This document shows, piece after piece, positions 25,407 through 33,852 of a stretch of 64,000 nt of DNA. Under the pieces are notes generated by a model. That model did no database searches. It worked only from the letters and a program-made list of their open reading frames with translations, and had not been told where the DNA came from. Each line of letters opens with the position of its first letter. Positions within the stretch are counted from its first letter, which is position 1. A program made the translations under genes and the position numbers. The stretch covers positions 152,250 through 216,249 of the forward strand of contig NZ_JAQTXM010000004.1 in assembly GCF_028688795.1 (NCBI RefSeq). The letters run 5' to 3'. The stretch is from Rhodoferax sp. Lineage in GTDB: Bacteria > Pseudomonadota > Gammaproteobacteria > Burkholderiales > Burkholderiaceae_C.

Positions 25407-26075
25407 ATGGCAGGAAATCGCAAAGCTGCAGAAAAGCTAATACTGGATACTATTGAGAAGATTTGTCCAGGAGGAGAGAACGCCCAACTCTATAAAGACT
25501 TGTTTGCCGGAATGGATGACAAAGCGTTCGAGACTTTCATCAATGACTTAGAGTCCGAAAAACAACGCCTGGCAATTATCGCTCCTAACTTTGGCAAGTC
25601 CAGGTTATCTACAGAGAGAAACTTAGCCATTGCTGAAGAGCTGGGACATAACTTCTTCCAGCGTGTATGGATGCCTGCAAAGGGTGACAGACCCGCTTAC
25701 CTCACGCCTATCCCTTATCTGGTGGTGGATCTTCCATTACGCCGACAAGCCCAGTTGTTGGATAAGAAAATCTCTATTCCTGAAGACAACAACTCTGTGG
25801 ATGACTTCACTGGACAGCCCACAGGTAAATCAAAAGGCTCCAAGATATCGTACCCTGAGGTGCAAGTCTTGGCTGCTTTGGGTCTCCAAGAGAACTTGGT
25901 AGAATTCATGAAGTACCGAGGTGGTGATGAAAAAGGATTTAATGCCATGAACGTCACTATTGGACGAACGGGTGGCGTCAGTCTTAAAGCCATAGAGCCC
26001 TTCTCTGGTAAGGTCAAGAGCACACAATCTTTGAAGACAATGCTGACGGCAGCACATTTGAAAAATACTCTGTAA
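25407..26075 (+). CDS. Probable RNA polymerase beta subunit, C-terminal piece
   Basis: 222 residues, start supported by AAAGGA. The segment PYLVVDLPLRRQAQLLDKKI (about 100-119), then DDFTGQPTGKSKGSKISYPE, then VQVLAALGLQENLVEFMKYR corresponds in order and spacing to the end of bacterial beta (YILKL.HLVDDK, then [20 protein letters not shown], then VWALEAYGA). The intron-bearing beta gene at 49343 stops just before this region, so the two together would make a whole beta. phiKZ-type phage polymerases are known to split beta in this way. The match is by eye and remote. Confidence 0.55.
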   Translation: MAGNRKAAEKLILDTIEKICPGGENAQLYKDLFAGMDDKAFETFINDLESEKQRLAIIAPNFGKSRLSTERNLAIAEELGHNFFQRVWMPAKGDRPAYLTPIPYLVVDLPLRRQAQLLDKKISIPEDNNSVDDFTGQPTGKSKGSKISYPEVQVLAALGLQENLVEFMKYRGGDEKGFNAMNVTIGRTGGVSLKAIEPFSGKVKSTQSLKTMLTAAHLKNTL

Positions 26076-26085
26076 GGAATTAAAA

Positions 26086-26979
26086 ATGTTTGAATTATTA
26101 TTAATAAAGAAAACTGCAAATGCCGCAAGTGGTAAATTTGCTCTGTTTGCAGGAGGCTCTAACACTGTCTTGTTATCAGACAAGTATTACTACAGCAGCG
26201 ATGCTTCTGCCAGCGGCAAGGCACTGCGCAGCAAGAAAATGGACTTAGCTGGCACGGGCAACGCAGACGTTGGACTATTCAGCGGCGGTTCTAGCGGTGT
26301 GACGAACGGCTATACGTCACATATAGAGAAATACAACTATGGTAGTGATACCATCGCGCTCACGACCAACCTATCCAGAGTAAACTATCAGCACACTGCT
26401 GCGAGCAAATCTACAGTCGGATGTTTCTTTGGCGGGTACGACAATGCCAATTACCTAGGACTCGCAATAACAGACAGGTACAATTACAGCGACAGCAGTC
26501 GTGTTTCTGGTGCGGCATTGATACAAAAGCGAACCCTGAGTTGCTCAATAGGAACATCGGAGTTTGCGGTTATTGTGGGTGGTTCTTACTCAGCCACTAC
26601 TACTGAAAAATACAACTACGATAACAATACACGAATCGCGAGCGCTACATTGAGCCCTGGATCAAGTAGGGTGGCTAGTGCCAGTGGCGTTGAGGTTGGT
26701 ATAATTGCAGCAGGTATTTCCACTTCTTCTAGGAAATACACTTTTGCAAGTGATGTGGTTGTAAGTGGTACGCAGCTCAATATCATCCGGTCGTATCTTG
26801 CGGCTACAAGCAATCCAGAAATCGGTTACTTTGGTGGCGGTTATGTGGGTGGTTCAGGATATCAGTACTCTGTAGAAAAATACCTATTCAGCAACGACAC
26901 CGTTAGCATTGGTGGAAACTTAGTTAATTACAAGAGCGAACATGCCGCCACTTCAACAACCCCGTCTTGGTCGAGTTAA
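26086..26979 (+). CDS. Six-bladed propeller-like protein, copy 2 of 3
   Basis: 297 residues beginning MFELLLIKKT. Six repeats of ~45 residues are readable, each opening with a glycine-rich strand: FALFAGGS, VGLFSGGS, VGCFFGGY, FAVIVGGS, VGIIAAGI and IGYFGGGY, each followed by (E)KYxYxxDxxxxGxxL. Six blades suggest a closed beta-propeller. It begins 10 nt after the beta C-terminal gene. Sequence outside the blade motifs is quite different from the other two copies. An exposed binding role is inferred. Confidence 0.65.
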   Translation: MFELLLIKKTANAASGKFALFAGGSNTVLLSDKYYYSSDASASGKALRSKKMDLAGTGNADVGLFSGGSSGVTNGYTSHIEKYNYGSDTIALTTNLSRVNYQHTAASKSTVGCFFGGYDNANYLGLAITDRYNYSDSSRVSGAALIQKRTLSCSIGTSEFAVIVGGSYSATTTEKYNYDNNTRIASATLSPGSSRVASASGVEVGIIAAGISTSSRKYTFASDVVVSGTQLNIIRSYLAATSNPEIGYFGGGYVGGSGYQYSVEKYLFSNDTVSIGGNLVNYKSEHAATSTTPSWSS

Positions 26980-27032
26980 ACAATAAAGATCATCTTGGTC
27001 TATGGAATGTCCTCACTTACCAAGGAAGTACA

Positions 27033-27485
27033 GTGCTTATTCCTGACGCCCAAAAGCTACAGTCCCTCAACCCAAAAGACTACACCAATCGAGTGATCGT
27101 GGCGGGCTCTCGCGGTTATGACAACCGTGAAGAATTTCACCGCATGATGTGCGCTTACGTCAAGCGTTTTGATACGCCTATACTTTTTATCTCAGGAGTA
27201 GCTCCCAGTGGCGCAGATGACCTCATTATCCGCTGGTGCGCAAGGTTCAAGTATCCTTGTCTTCAAATGCCAGCAGATTGGGACTTAAACGGTAAAGCAG
27301 CAGGTTTTATCCGAAATGCAGAGATGGCAAAAATAGCATCTCATGTCTTGGCATTCTACGACGGTGAATCTAGAGGTACAGGACACATGATCGATTTGGC
27401 GATCAAAGACAAACTCCAGGTCAAAATACTGTACATCAAACAAGGAAAGAAAATCCACGATGAGCACCCAGACCAATACTGCTAA
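27033..27485 (+). CDS. SLOG-family (DUF2493/YspA-like) protein
   Basis: 150 residues from a GTG with AAGGA 6 nt upstream; an earlier in-frame TTG overlaps the previous gene and has no ribosome site. The Rossmann-type SLOG fold is visible: RVIVAGSRGYDN, FISGVAPSGADDLIIRWCA, then FIRNAEMAKIASHVLAFYDG and SRGTGHMIDLA. SLOG proteins bind nucleotide-like ligands and occur in many phages and in some defence systems. The stop overlaps the next gene by 26 nt. Confidence 0.75.
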   Translation: MLIPDAQKLQSLNPKDYTNRVIVAGSRGYDNREEFHRMMCAYVKRFDTPILFISGVAPSGADDLIIRWCARFKYPCLQMPADWDLNGKAAGFIRNAEMAKIASHVLAFYDGESRGTGHMIDLAIKDKLQVKILYIKQGKKIHDEHPDQYC

Positions 27486-28215
27486 GATTTACATATCGCT
27501 AGACTGCTTGCTGGACATGAGGCAAGGTGCATTGGTTTTACTTGATTCCAATTTGGCCTATGAGATCACTACATCCGAAGACTATTTCACTCGAGAAGAA
27601 GACAAGTTCACTTCTCCGAAATACGGCACACTGAGCAAAGAGTTGCTCGCACGTTTGCTAAAGGATCGTGCCGATACAATCGTTGGCACTTCGTTAAGAA
27701 CAAAGATGCACAGGTTTATTAAGGACCTGATTAAGCAACTTAAAGACCAAGCGCACAACACGCCCTACCACACGGCAATCGCAGTGGAAGTCAATACCCA
27801 TCCCTGTCTGTTAGACAGTGCAGAATATGAAGAACTCAACAAGACGCTTCGTAAGCTGTTAGGGGAAGGCTTTCCAATCACACTCATCAAGAAATCAGAA
27901 GACCAGCTAACTTACCAGTATGTCAAAGACAACTACCGATGCATGGTCATGTACGACTATGTGAAGTGGATGAATCTTTATGACAAGGAAATAAAGAAAG
28001 CACCGCTCAAAGACACGTGCTTTTATGTGCCTAAGTTGTATTTTGGAAAACCACCGACTGCTGAAGAACTGCAAGAGCTTGCTAGACACAACACAGATCC
28101 TTTTGCATTTATGTCGGAGGCCATGACACCACTCGTACCTATGCAATTCTTACCGATTGCTTTGTATTGCGTAGACATTCCTATGAATCGTGACAGTTAC
28201 TGCGCGATCACTTGA
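27460..28215 (+). CDS. Unknown 251-residue protein
   Basis: The start overlaps the SLOG gene and has GGAAAG upstream. The sequence is alpha/beta, with charged helices (KMHRFIKDLIKQLKDQ), but I recognise no motif. It ends 1 nt before an 18-bp terminator. Overlap with the SLOG gene suggests coupled expression. Confidence 0.6.
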   Translation: MSTQTNTAKIYISLDCLLDMRQGALVLLDSNLAYEITTSEDYFTREEDKFTSPKYGTLSKELLARLLKDRADTIVGTSLRTKMHRFIKDLIKQLKDQAHNTPYHTAIAVEVNTHPCLLDSAEYEELNKTLRKLLGEGFPITLIKKSEDQLTYQYVKDNYRCMVMYDYVKWMNLYDKEIKKAPLKDTCFYVPKLYFGKPPTAEELQELARHNTDPFAFMSEAMTPLVPMQFLPIALYCVDIPMNRDSYCAIT

Positions 28216-28254
28216 CAGCATAAAGCCCTGGGAAAATCCCAGGGCTTTATGCTG
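28216..28254. terminator. Bidirectional terminator, CATAAA family
   Basis: A perfect 18-bp stem, CAGCATAAAGCCCTGGGA and its complement, with a 3-nt loop, between converging genes. Confidence 0.85.
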
Positions 28255-28288
28255 CTTATTGAATCTTGTACTTCAAACGTCCAGCTAA

Positions 28289-28732
28289 TCAAACCTCTTT
28301 AAATTGATCGTCCTCATCCGTCTCGATTATTCGAATGTTCCCATGTTTGCTCATGAAGCTCTCATAAGTCTCGTGAGCCGGACTGGCGTCCAGTTCGCCT
28401 TCAACCACATCAGGCACAGGAAGGTCTTCACGCAGCACAGGAATGGGGCGATTCGGGTCGTATTGAGACTTTGTGTGCGCTTTCAAACGTGGGTCCATGA
28501 ACATCATCGCGATGGTCTCCGCAGCAATCGCCTTGGCGTTGTTAGCGCCTTCCTCAGACTTCAGACGCTTGTTAGCCAAAGCCGCACGGTCCATGCCATC
28601 CAGCACAGCCAGCAGCGTCATTCGGTCTTTGTTGTCAGTAGGCAATTGTCCCTTGGTCATGTCCTCAGCCAGACGCATACGCATTTGTCGGGTATAATCA
28701 AGGTCCTTGTCGTCGGTATTCTCGGTACTCAT
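28289..28732 (-). CDS. Unknown acidic 147-residue protein
   Basis: The only minus-strand gene between 21.2 and 36.5 kb. It is charged and helical (RQMRMRLAEDMTKGQLPTDN), with an acidic C-terminus. The pattern resembles small DNA-packaging or scaffold-type proteins, but no motif supports either. It diverges from the operon starting at 28871, with a promoter-like element between them. Confidence 0.55.
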   Translation of the reverse strand: MSTENTDDKDLDYTRQMRMRLAEDMTKGQLPTDNKDRMTLLAVLDGMDRAALANKRLKSEEGANNAKAIAAETIAMMFMDPRLKAHTKSQYDPNRPIPVLREDLPVPDVVEGELDASPAHETYESFMSKHGNIRIIETDEDDQFKEV

Positions 28733-28761
28733 GGTTTTTCTTTCTTGAGGGGGTAAAGATG

Positions 28762-28791
28762 TTTACAATCACATATTACAGTTTTGTAATA
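28762..28791 (+). promoter_or_regulatory. Promoter-like element with dyad
   Basis: TTTACAATCACATATTACAG shares CAATCACATAT with the promoter-like elements at 21258, 24602 and 62622. It overlaps a 7-bp dyad, TATTACA-GTTT-TGTAATA (28774-28791), which could be an operator. ATATTAC also resembles the early promoter core I recall for phiKZ. It probably drives the plus-strand block that begins near 28871. Confidence 0.45.
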
Positions 28792-28821
28792 AGATAGTCA
28801 TGCCATATCTCAAATTAAATC

Positions 28822-28842
28822 AAAGGAGCACACCTTATGTAG
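28822..28842 (+). promoter_or_regulatory. Ribosome site followed by a start-stop pair (ATGTAG)
   Basis: AAAGGAG is followed after 8 nt by ATG and at once by TAG. This is ideal spacing for initiation on a one-codon reading frame in the leader of the 28871 operon. It could hold a ribosome and regulate or protect the transcript; it could also be chance. Confidence 0.35.
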
Positions 28843-28870
28843 GAGATTCACATTCACTTGAAAGGAAGCT

Positions 28871-29365
28871 GTGTGGCTTAGAAAAAAATATACACAATGT
28901 GTCGTATGGTGGAACCGATTTCGCAAATCCAGCATGGCTGAGCGAGACATCATTCTAGCCACACTGCACGCACTCGATCCAAACCTGTTTGCCAATTACA
29001 CAGTCTCCAAAGGCTGCGTGTTTCCAATGCGGGTTTTGTACAAAGACTTAGAGACGTACAACAAACGACTCAGGCACGCTAACTATTTGCTGACTCACAA
29101 AGTAGCAGTAGCTAATGCATGGTGCCAATATACTTGGATCAATTCTTCACTGGAAGAACTGTGGTCCACGAGCAACAAAATTCGCTGCGACCCCGTCAAA
29201 ACGGTTGCAGAGTTTAAAAGCCTCGCACTTACGTTCATCGACCAATACGACCTCATCAAAGAGGCTCATATTGACACTGATGGACACAACGCTAGAATGT
29301 TAGCAACGTTCAGGACATCCATTGTCCTTCTTGCTGACAATCTTTTACACTTCACGCTATCATGA
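28871..29365 (+). CDS. Unknown 164-residue protein
   Basis: The frame opens at GTG 28871 with AAGGAAG very close upstream; an ATG at 28934 is an alternative without a ribosome site. The product is helical and basic at its N-terminus (MWLRKKYTQCVVWWNRFRKS). No family is recognised. The stop overlaps the next gene (ATGA). Confidence 0.5.
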   Translation: MWLRKKYTQCVVWWNRFRKSSMAERDIILATLHALDPNLFANYTVSKGCVFPMRVLYKDLETYNKRLRHANYLLTHKVAVANAWCQYTWINSSLEELWSTSNKIRCDPVKTVAEFKSLALTFIDQYDLIKEAHIDTDGHNARMLATFRTSIVLLADNLLHFTLS

Positions 29366-29799
29366 CCACACCTCCTGGCAACGATAAAAAAGCGCTGCAT
29401 CAAATTCTGGCCGCCACCTCCGGAAAAGGCGTTGAGCCTGTTCGAGGCATTGGAGGCGTCTTGGCATCGCTTTGGCGAAACATCCTGATTGAGATACCCA
29501 TCAAGCCCATGCAGTTTGAGGTGCTCTTGAATGACTTCGTTGAGCAAGCCAAAAGAACAATTCCAGAGAACCGCGTATCCAAACACTTTACGCGAGGCAA
29601 CTTGCGCAGAGAGTTCAGCAAGTCTACGATGACCTTCAAGGTCTTCATCAAAGCGATGCGGTTTTTGAAGATCAAACACATCACCATCAATGTGGAGCTC
29701 AAGCATTCCAGTGGTCGAAGGACTGTACACCAGACCGCTGTGGACCTAGGAGATGCATACTTGGATGACCTCATCGAAACCCCTACAGACGACGAATAA
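29362..29799 (+). CDS. Unknown basic 145-residue protein
   Basis: It starts inside the stop of the previous gene and ends 3 nt before the next. The middle is basic (KRTIPENRVSKHFTRGNLRR) and is followed by a strand-rich segment (FLKIKHITINVELKHSS) and an acidic tail. A nucleic-acid or scaffold role is possible, but nothing specific is recognised. Confidence 0.55.
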   Translation: MTTPPGNDKKALHQILAATSGKGVEPVRGIGGVLASLWRNILIEIPIKPMQFEVLLNDFVEQAKRTIPENRVSKHFTRGNLRREFSKSTMTFKVFIKAMRFLKIKHITINVELKHSSGRRTVHQTAVDLGDAYLDDLIETPTDDE

Positions 29800-29802
29800 C
29801 CC

Positions 29803-30330
29803 ATGACTACAGCCACACCACTGAGTAGTGATGAAATGGGCCAGCTGTTTATTGTGCTCCGTGACGTTCAGGAGTTCATGCGCAGCGAGGCCGATAGTCA
29901 GACCAATGCTGCGATTGATGAATGGGTGCTCAACACAGTGCTGCTGAACAAGCCTGTGTATTCCATGCGCCCTGACTCCATCGTAGAGATCACAACCGGC
30001 ATCTTTCTTAACGAGGCGGTTTCTGATTATGTTACAGAATTGGCATTTCGCTTATTCTCGACCTGGTCAGTAGGCGCAGATTCCTACGAACGACTGTGTG
30101 CCTCTTTGGCCTGCGGATTAGAGATGGACGCGTGTCAAACGGATCTGTGCCTGATACCCGCAGCAATCCGTGGCTCAATGCCAGTAACCGTATTTGGAAG
30201 CCTTGAAGAAGAAGGCAAAACCTACAGCTTGTCTTATGGCAAGAAAAAGATCAAGACTTTTGATTTTCTGTGTGATAACCGACACATGGTAGTTTTCTTT
30301 TTGATCTACCTGACCAACAAACGCAATTAA
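29803..30330 (+). CDS. Unknown 175-residue protein
   Basis: An acidic, mostly helical protein (MGQLFIVLRDVQEFMRSEAD) with a basic C-terminal patch (SYGKKKIKTFDFL) and a hydrophobic end. No motif is recognised. It lies within a tightly packed operon of four genes. Confidence 0.55.
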   Translation: MTTATPLSSDEMGQLFIVLRDVQEFMRSEADSQTNAAIDEWVLNTVLLNKPVYSMRPDSIVEITTGIFLNEAVSDYVTELAFRLFSTWSVGADSYERLCASLACGLEMDACQTDLCLIPAAIRGSMPVTVFGSLEEEGKTYSLSYGKKKIKTFDFLCDNRHMVVFFLIYLTNKRN

Positions 30331-30345
30331 CCCCAAGAGCTTATC

Positions 30346-31284
30346 ATGGAAACCAATCCGTCCTTCGTCCCACTTGACCAAGCTACGCCGATCATCGAAG
30401 AGGCCGTGAAAGAATACGAGAACAACCCGAAAGACGCGCCGATCATTGTAATCGACAGCCTCCCACAAGACATGCTCGATGTCGCGATTGAACAAGTTGC
30501 TCCAGAAGAACAACAAGAACAAGAACAACCCAAGGAAGCGGTGAACCTCTGGAAACTGAGCACCGTCCATCGCGTCACACCGGCACGTCAAGCCAAGACT
30601 GACAAAGTCAAGCGTCAGAAGAATCCAAGTGCGCAAGCCGATGCCCCAACGCCGCGCAGCTTCTCATTGCGTGACGCCAAGGCACAGGACTACCTGCAAA
30701 AGCTGCTCAAGCGCAATCTGGGTGAAGACGGTGAAGACCACATCAACACGGCTTCTGCAGCCTTCACCCCGCTGGGAAAGCTGTTACAGATCAATGCCTA
30801 CTCGCCATTTGAGCACCCTGATCTGGGTCCATTCAAGTCGCTGGGCGGTCTGTGGTACTACGTCAGCACGGGGTGTGAAGATGAAGTGTTCCGAGGCCTC
30901 TCTGGCTACGCGTGCCATTCCCGTGGTCAGTCGATACCGTTCCAAGAGATCGATGGCTTCAAGTTCATCATCGCAGAAGCGGCTTGGATGAAGGTCCAAC
31001 AAAACCGCAATCTGCAAGCCATGATGTACCACAACCAGATGCCTTACAAGCACTATACGTTTGTGGGTGAAACACGGGCTCGACAGACGCCGTCGATTGC
31101 CGCTTGGTATGTGCCAATCATCGAAGAGATTGCGCGGGTGGTCAAGCTCAATGCGGGACTGGAAGAAATCCATCAACCTGACTTCTCGTTCTTGGAAAAT
31201 AACGAACCTGCCGCCTACAAGGAAAAGAGGCCGAATTACGGCTTCCGTCGTTATGGGCAAAACTACAACCCCATGCACCCTTGA
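30346..31284 (+). CDS. Unknown 312-residue protein
   Basis: The N-terminal ~110 residues are low-complexity, with a Glu/Gln run (APEEQQEQEQPKEA) and a basic linker. A globular domain follows at ~110-275, with conserved-looking aromatic segments (SLGGLWYYVSTGCEDEVFRG and NQMPYKHYTFVGETRARQTP). No family is recognised. AGAGC lies upstream of the start. A 13-bp terminator with a T-run follows. Confidence 0.55.
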   Translation: METNPSFVPLDQATPIIEEAVKEYENNPKDAPIIVIDSLPQDMLDVAIEQVAPEEQQEQEQPKEAVNLWKLSTVHRVTPARQAKTDKVKRQKNPSAQADAPTPRSFSLRDAKAQDYLQKLLKRNLGEDGEDHINTASAAFTPLGKLLQINAYSPFEHPDLGPFKSLGGLWYYVSTGCEDEVFRGLSGYACHSRGQSIPFQEIDGFKFIIAEAAWMKVQQNRNLQAMMYHNQMPYKHYTFVGETRARQTPSIAAWYVPIIEEIARVVKLNAGLEEIHQPDFSFLENNEPAAYKEKRPNYGFRRYGQNYNPMHP

Positions 31285-31302
31285 GTCAATAGACTGACAC
31301 TG

Positions 31303-31336
31303 CGCCGTATCTGAATCTTATGGTTCAGATACGGCG
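31303..31336 (+). terminator. Intrinsic terminator
   Basis: A perfect 13-bp stem, CGCCGTATCTGAA and its complement, with an 8-nt loop. A T9 run comes about 15 nt after the stem. Confidence 0.75.
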
Positions 31337-31373
31337 TATGCTGTCGTCTTATTTTTTTTTAAGGTTACTCACC

Positions 31374-32606
31374 ATGGCTCAAGGTTTAGCAATCTCGGTA
31401 TTTTCCAGTAAGCCCACAGACAGTCTGTTGGCAGTTGATGCGTACGAGCAAAGCACTGCTACGGAGAACATGACCGCTGTTAAGGATATCCTTTCTGAGG
31501 ATCTTGGCAGTGGGTTAAAATCAATTGGCAACTTAGCCGTTGGGCTAAAGCCAGAAGGGGGCTTAGGCCTCAAATTACCTGAATCCTTAGCAGTAGATGC
31601 CAAGGCAGCGCTGAACGACGCTATGGGCCAATCCACAGCCGCCATGAGCGCTTTCAACTCCATGGCAGGCAGTGCCAAGTCAGCGCTGCTCAGTGGGATT
31701 AACAAAGACTTGATTGGTGCTACTGGACTGGGTAGGGTCACTGCAACTTTAAATGGCAGCATTACAAAGATTGCTTCTACGGATTTAACTTCACTTAAAG
31801 GTTTAGGCACGCTCGTGGGAGGGCTTTCAAGTGTGCCGTATTCCTTGAAGCTGACTGATCCTAAGTCGATGTCTGTCGTGGCTTCGAACATCATGAAGCA
31901 GGCCACCATAAAAGGCCTTCCAGACGCGTTTAAAGCCTTCTCAGACGGGACTACAGACAAATCAATACTAGGACGAGTAACCAAGGATTTATTGCCTACA
32001 ATCGTCTCTACGAGCAATGTCAATACGCTGTATAACATCGCCACAGGCAAAACCAAAGCCAGCGTAAAAGCCTTCATGCCCAGCTTTGCCATGGACTATG
32101 TCAAGGCGTTTAAAAACCCTGGGAAGATGAGCGTAGGCCAAGTATCGTCCATGATGCGCACGGTGGGTTCAAGCATGACTGCTATTGACTCCAAGTGGGA
32201 TAAGTGGGTCACGCCAAAAGGCACAGAGTTGCTCAACATGGACATGTGCATGAAAAGCAGTCCTGATTTTCAAACTGCCATCAATCGCACGGCGCAAGCA
32301 ATGCCTGTCACAAAAGTGAACTCTCCTGGCCTTGGAGATGTCGGGGCCAAATTCGTTAACGATGCCACCTCCAGCATGAGTGCCATGATGAGCATGTTCT
32401 CTTCTGACAAAGCAGCGCAAAAGAAACAAGCTTATGTCAAAGAAGACGGTAGTAACAACTTAGGCTTGTTTGGCTTAGGTGTCTATGTCCCACCAGGATT
32501 AAGAGCACCAGCAGCACTTCAGGTGAAACAAAGTAAGCCAGCATTAGATGCCAATGCAGCAGACCGATTAGCGTATGACTTTGGAGATGTAGTCTCCAGT
32601 GTGTAA
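31374..32606 (+). CDS. Unknown 410-residue Ser/Gly/Ala-rich protein
   Basis: The start at ATG 31374 follows AAGG; upstream in-frame codons lie in the terminator. The protein is low in cysteine and rich in Ala, Ser, Gly and Met, with many short helices (AAMSAFNSMAGSAKSALL). This is the composition of many internal virion proteins. No catalytic motif or membrane segment is seen. Downstream lies a 220-nt intergenic region with an RNA-like fold. Confidence 0.55.
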   Translation: MAQGLAISVFSSKPTDSLLAVDAYEQSTATENMTAVKDILSEDLGSGLKSIGNLAVGLKPEGGLGLKLPESLAVDAKAALNDAMGQSTAAMSAFNSMAGSAKSALLSGINKDLIGATGLGRVTATLNGSITKIASTDLTSLKGLGTLVGGLSSVPYSLKLTDPKSMSVVASNIMKQATIKGLPDAFKAFSDGTTDKSILGRVTKDLLPTIVSTSNVNTLYNIATGKTKASVKAFMPSFAMDYVKAFKNPGKMSVGQVSSMMRTVGSSMTAIDSKWDKWVTPKGTELLNMDMCMKSSPDFQTAINRTAQAMPVTKVNSPGLGDVGAKFVNDATSSMSAMMSMFSSDKAAQKKQAYVKEDGSNNLGLFGLGVYVPPGLRAPAALQVKQSKPALDANAADRLAYDFGDVVSSV

Positions 32607-32640
32607 ATATTTATACACATCACTAATATAGATTGAGAAG

Positions 32641-32765
32641 CCAGGTGCATCAACTCTATAAACTACTAAGATATAACAATCTTAATAGGGTAAGGGTTTT
32701 ATAATTATTATAAGAATTATGCACCTGTAACTTATAAGCTCCATTAAGCCTGTTAACAGGCTTAA
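32641..32765 (+). ncRNA. Structured intergenic RNA candidate
   Basis: CAGGTGCAT (32642-32650) can pair with ATGCACCTG (32719-32727), enclosing two small hairpins: TAAGAT/ATCTTA (32667-32684) and TTATAA/TTATAA near 32698-32712. A perfect 22-nt palindrome with a TTAA loop follows at 32744-32765. The 220 nt between flanking genes hold no reading frame of note. The arrangement resembles a multi-branched RNA closed by a terminator-like hairpin, but expression is unproven. Confidence 0.4.
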
Positions 32766-32828
32766 GGTTAGCAGTATAGCACACAAACCATTCACAACAA
32801 CAAACCCTCCAATTAAACCTCTCTAACC

Positions 32829-33260
32829 GTGATTAATACCACCACCATGAACTCAGGACTCTTTCTCATCTTCTCTATTTTGTTTATCCTTTTCTCAGTG
32901 ATCTCCTACCTGACGGGTGTGTGGATGACCAAGAAACTACTCATTGGGGAACACAACACCTTTGGCAACATCTTTATTGATGACCGTATGTTTGTAGAAG
33001 CCCCATCAAAAACACGGGTTGACAAAGCACACGACACACTTAGTTATGTCAAGTACCCTAAGACCCAAGCGATACGAGCCGCTTGTGAAGAATACATTGG
33101 CGTGTGTTTGAGTGAAGTGGATAAACAAGACAAGCACGACTCTTACCTGGCGCGTCAACATTTGGATGAGCAACTCCAAAACTACCATCAAATGAGGAGA
33201 GAGGCTGTGGCGTTTCAACAACTGCAAGCTCGCTCACCTTACAAAATCGCAGGCATTTAA
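32829..33260 (+). CDS. Single-pass membrane protein with cytoplasmic domain
   Basis: 143 residues if started at GTG 32829; an ATG at 32847 is also possible, and neither has a clear ribosome site. One membrane segment, LFLIFSILFILFSVISYLTG, lies near the N-terminus. A charged helical domain with many Gln and Arg residues follows. No family is recognised. A small cytosolic protein gene follows after 24 nt. Confidence 0.55.
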   Translation: MINTTTMNSGLFLIFSILFILFSVISYLTGVWMTKKLLIGEHNTFGNIFIDDRMFVEAPSKTRVDKAHDTLSYVKYPKTQAIRAACEEYIGVCLSEVDKQDKHDSYLARQHLDEQLQNYHQMRREAVAFQQLQARSPYKIAGI

Positions 33261-33284
33261 CCCACAGAGAGGAATAAAACAATC

Positions 33285-33620
33285 ATGGATGAAGTCGCAA
33301 AACGAGTGAGTGCTGAGCACGATGAGCTCAATGAGAAGATCACAAAGCTGCGGGCTTACGTAAACAGTCAGAAGTTTACCGAGTTGGCTCAAGCGCATCA
33401 GAACTTGCTGTGCAAGCAGCTCGATAGCATGTGTGCTTATTCTGACATCCTGGCTGCGCGGTTGCGGCTATTTAACTCCACTCATGAAGACATCAATTGG
33501 GAAGAGTGGGAAACTTCCCCTGAAGCACCAGTGTTCAATCAGTTGGAAGAGCATACTTCTGGCGTGTCAGTGGATTGGCTGGATGGGTTTCGCGAAGTAG
33601 AAACCTGCAACGACGTATAA
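33285..33620 (+). CDS. Unknown 111-residue protein
   Basis: Start supported by GAGAGG. The N-terminal 70 residues form an amphipathic helix or coiled coil (MDEVAKRVSAEHDELNEKIT), followed by an acidic tail with several Trp residues. It follows the membrane protein gene by 24 nt. No family is recognised. Confidence 0.6.
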   Translation: MDEVAKRVSAEHDELNEKITKLRAYVNSQKFTELAQAHQNLLCKQLDSMCAYSDILAARLRLFNSTHEDINWEEWETSPEAPVFNQLEEHTSGVSVDWLDGFREVETCNDV

Positions 33621-33634
33621 GCCTGAGCATACAG

Positions 33635-33682
33635 CATAAAAGCCTTGTAGAGTACCTTAACAGGCTCTACAAGGCTTTTATG
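33635..33682 (+). terminator. Terminator, CATAAA family
   Basis: A perfect 18-bp stem, CATAAAAGCCTTGTAGAG and its complement, with a 12-nt loop. Confidence 0.8.
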
Positions 33683-33776
33683 ACGCAAGCAGTAACTCGT
33701 ACTACTAATTACATTAAAGACGCTCTAAAACGCTTTAAATCAGTTTGTTAAAACAGAGGGTTTGCTTTCTGTAATA

Positions 33777-33799
33777 CAGATTTTTTCAGTTATATATAC
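33777..33799 (+). promoter_or_regulatory. Shared promoter-like element, variant copy C
   Basis: GATTTTTTCAGTTATATATA, a diverged form of the element seen at 21258, 24602 and 62622, again directly before a small GC-rich gene. It keeps the T6 run, CA and the TATA end. Confidence 0.55.
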
Positions 33800-33852
33800 C
33801 AAACATGACCTACGACAATGGTGTCTTAGGTGTTGTCCCATTTGGAGTAATT

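Noticed and set aside
28289..28732. Small terminase subunit
   Set aside because: Size and charge would fit, but no helix-turn-helix or terminase motif is visible and no large terminase lies nearby.
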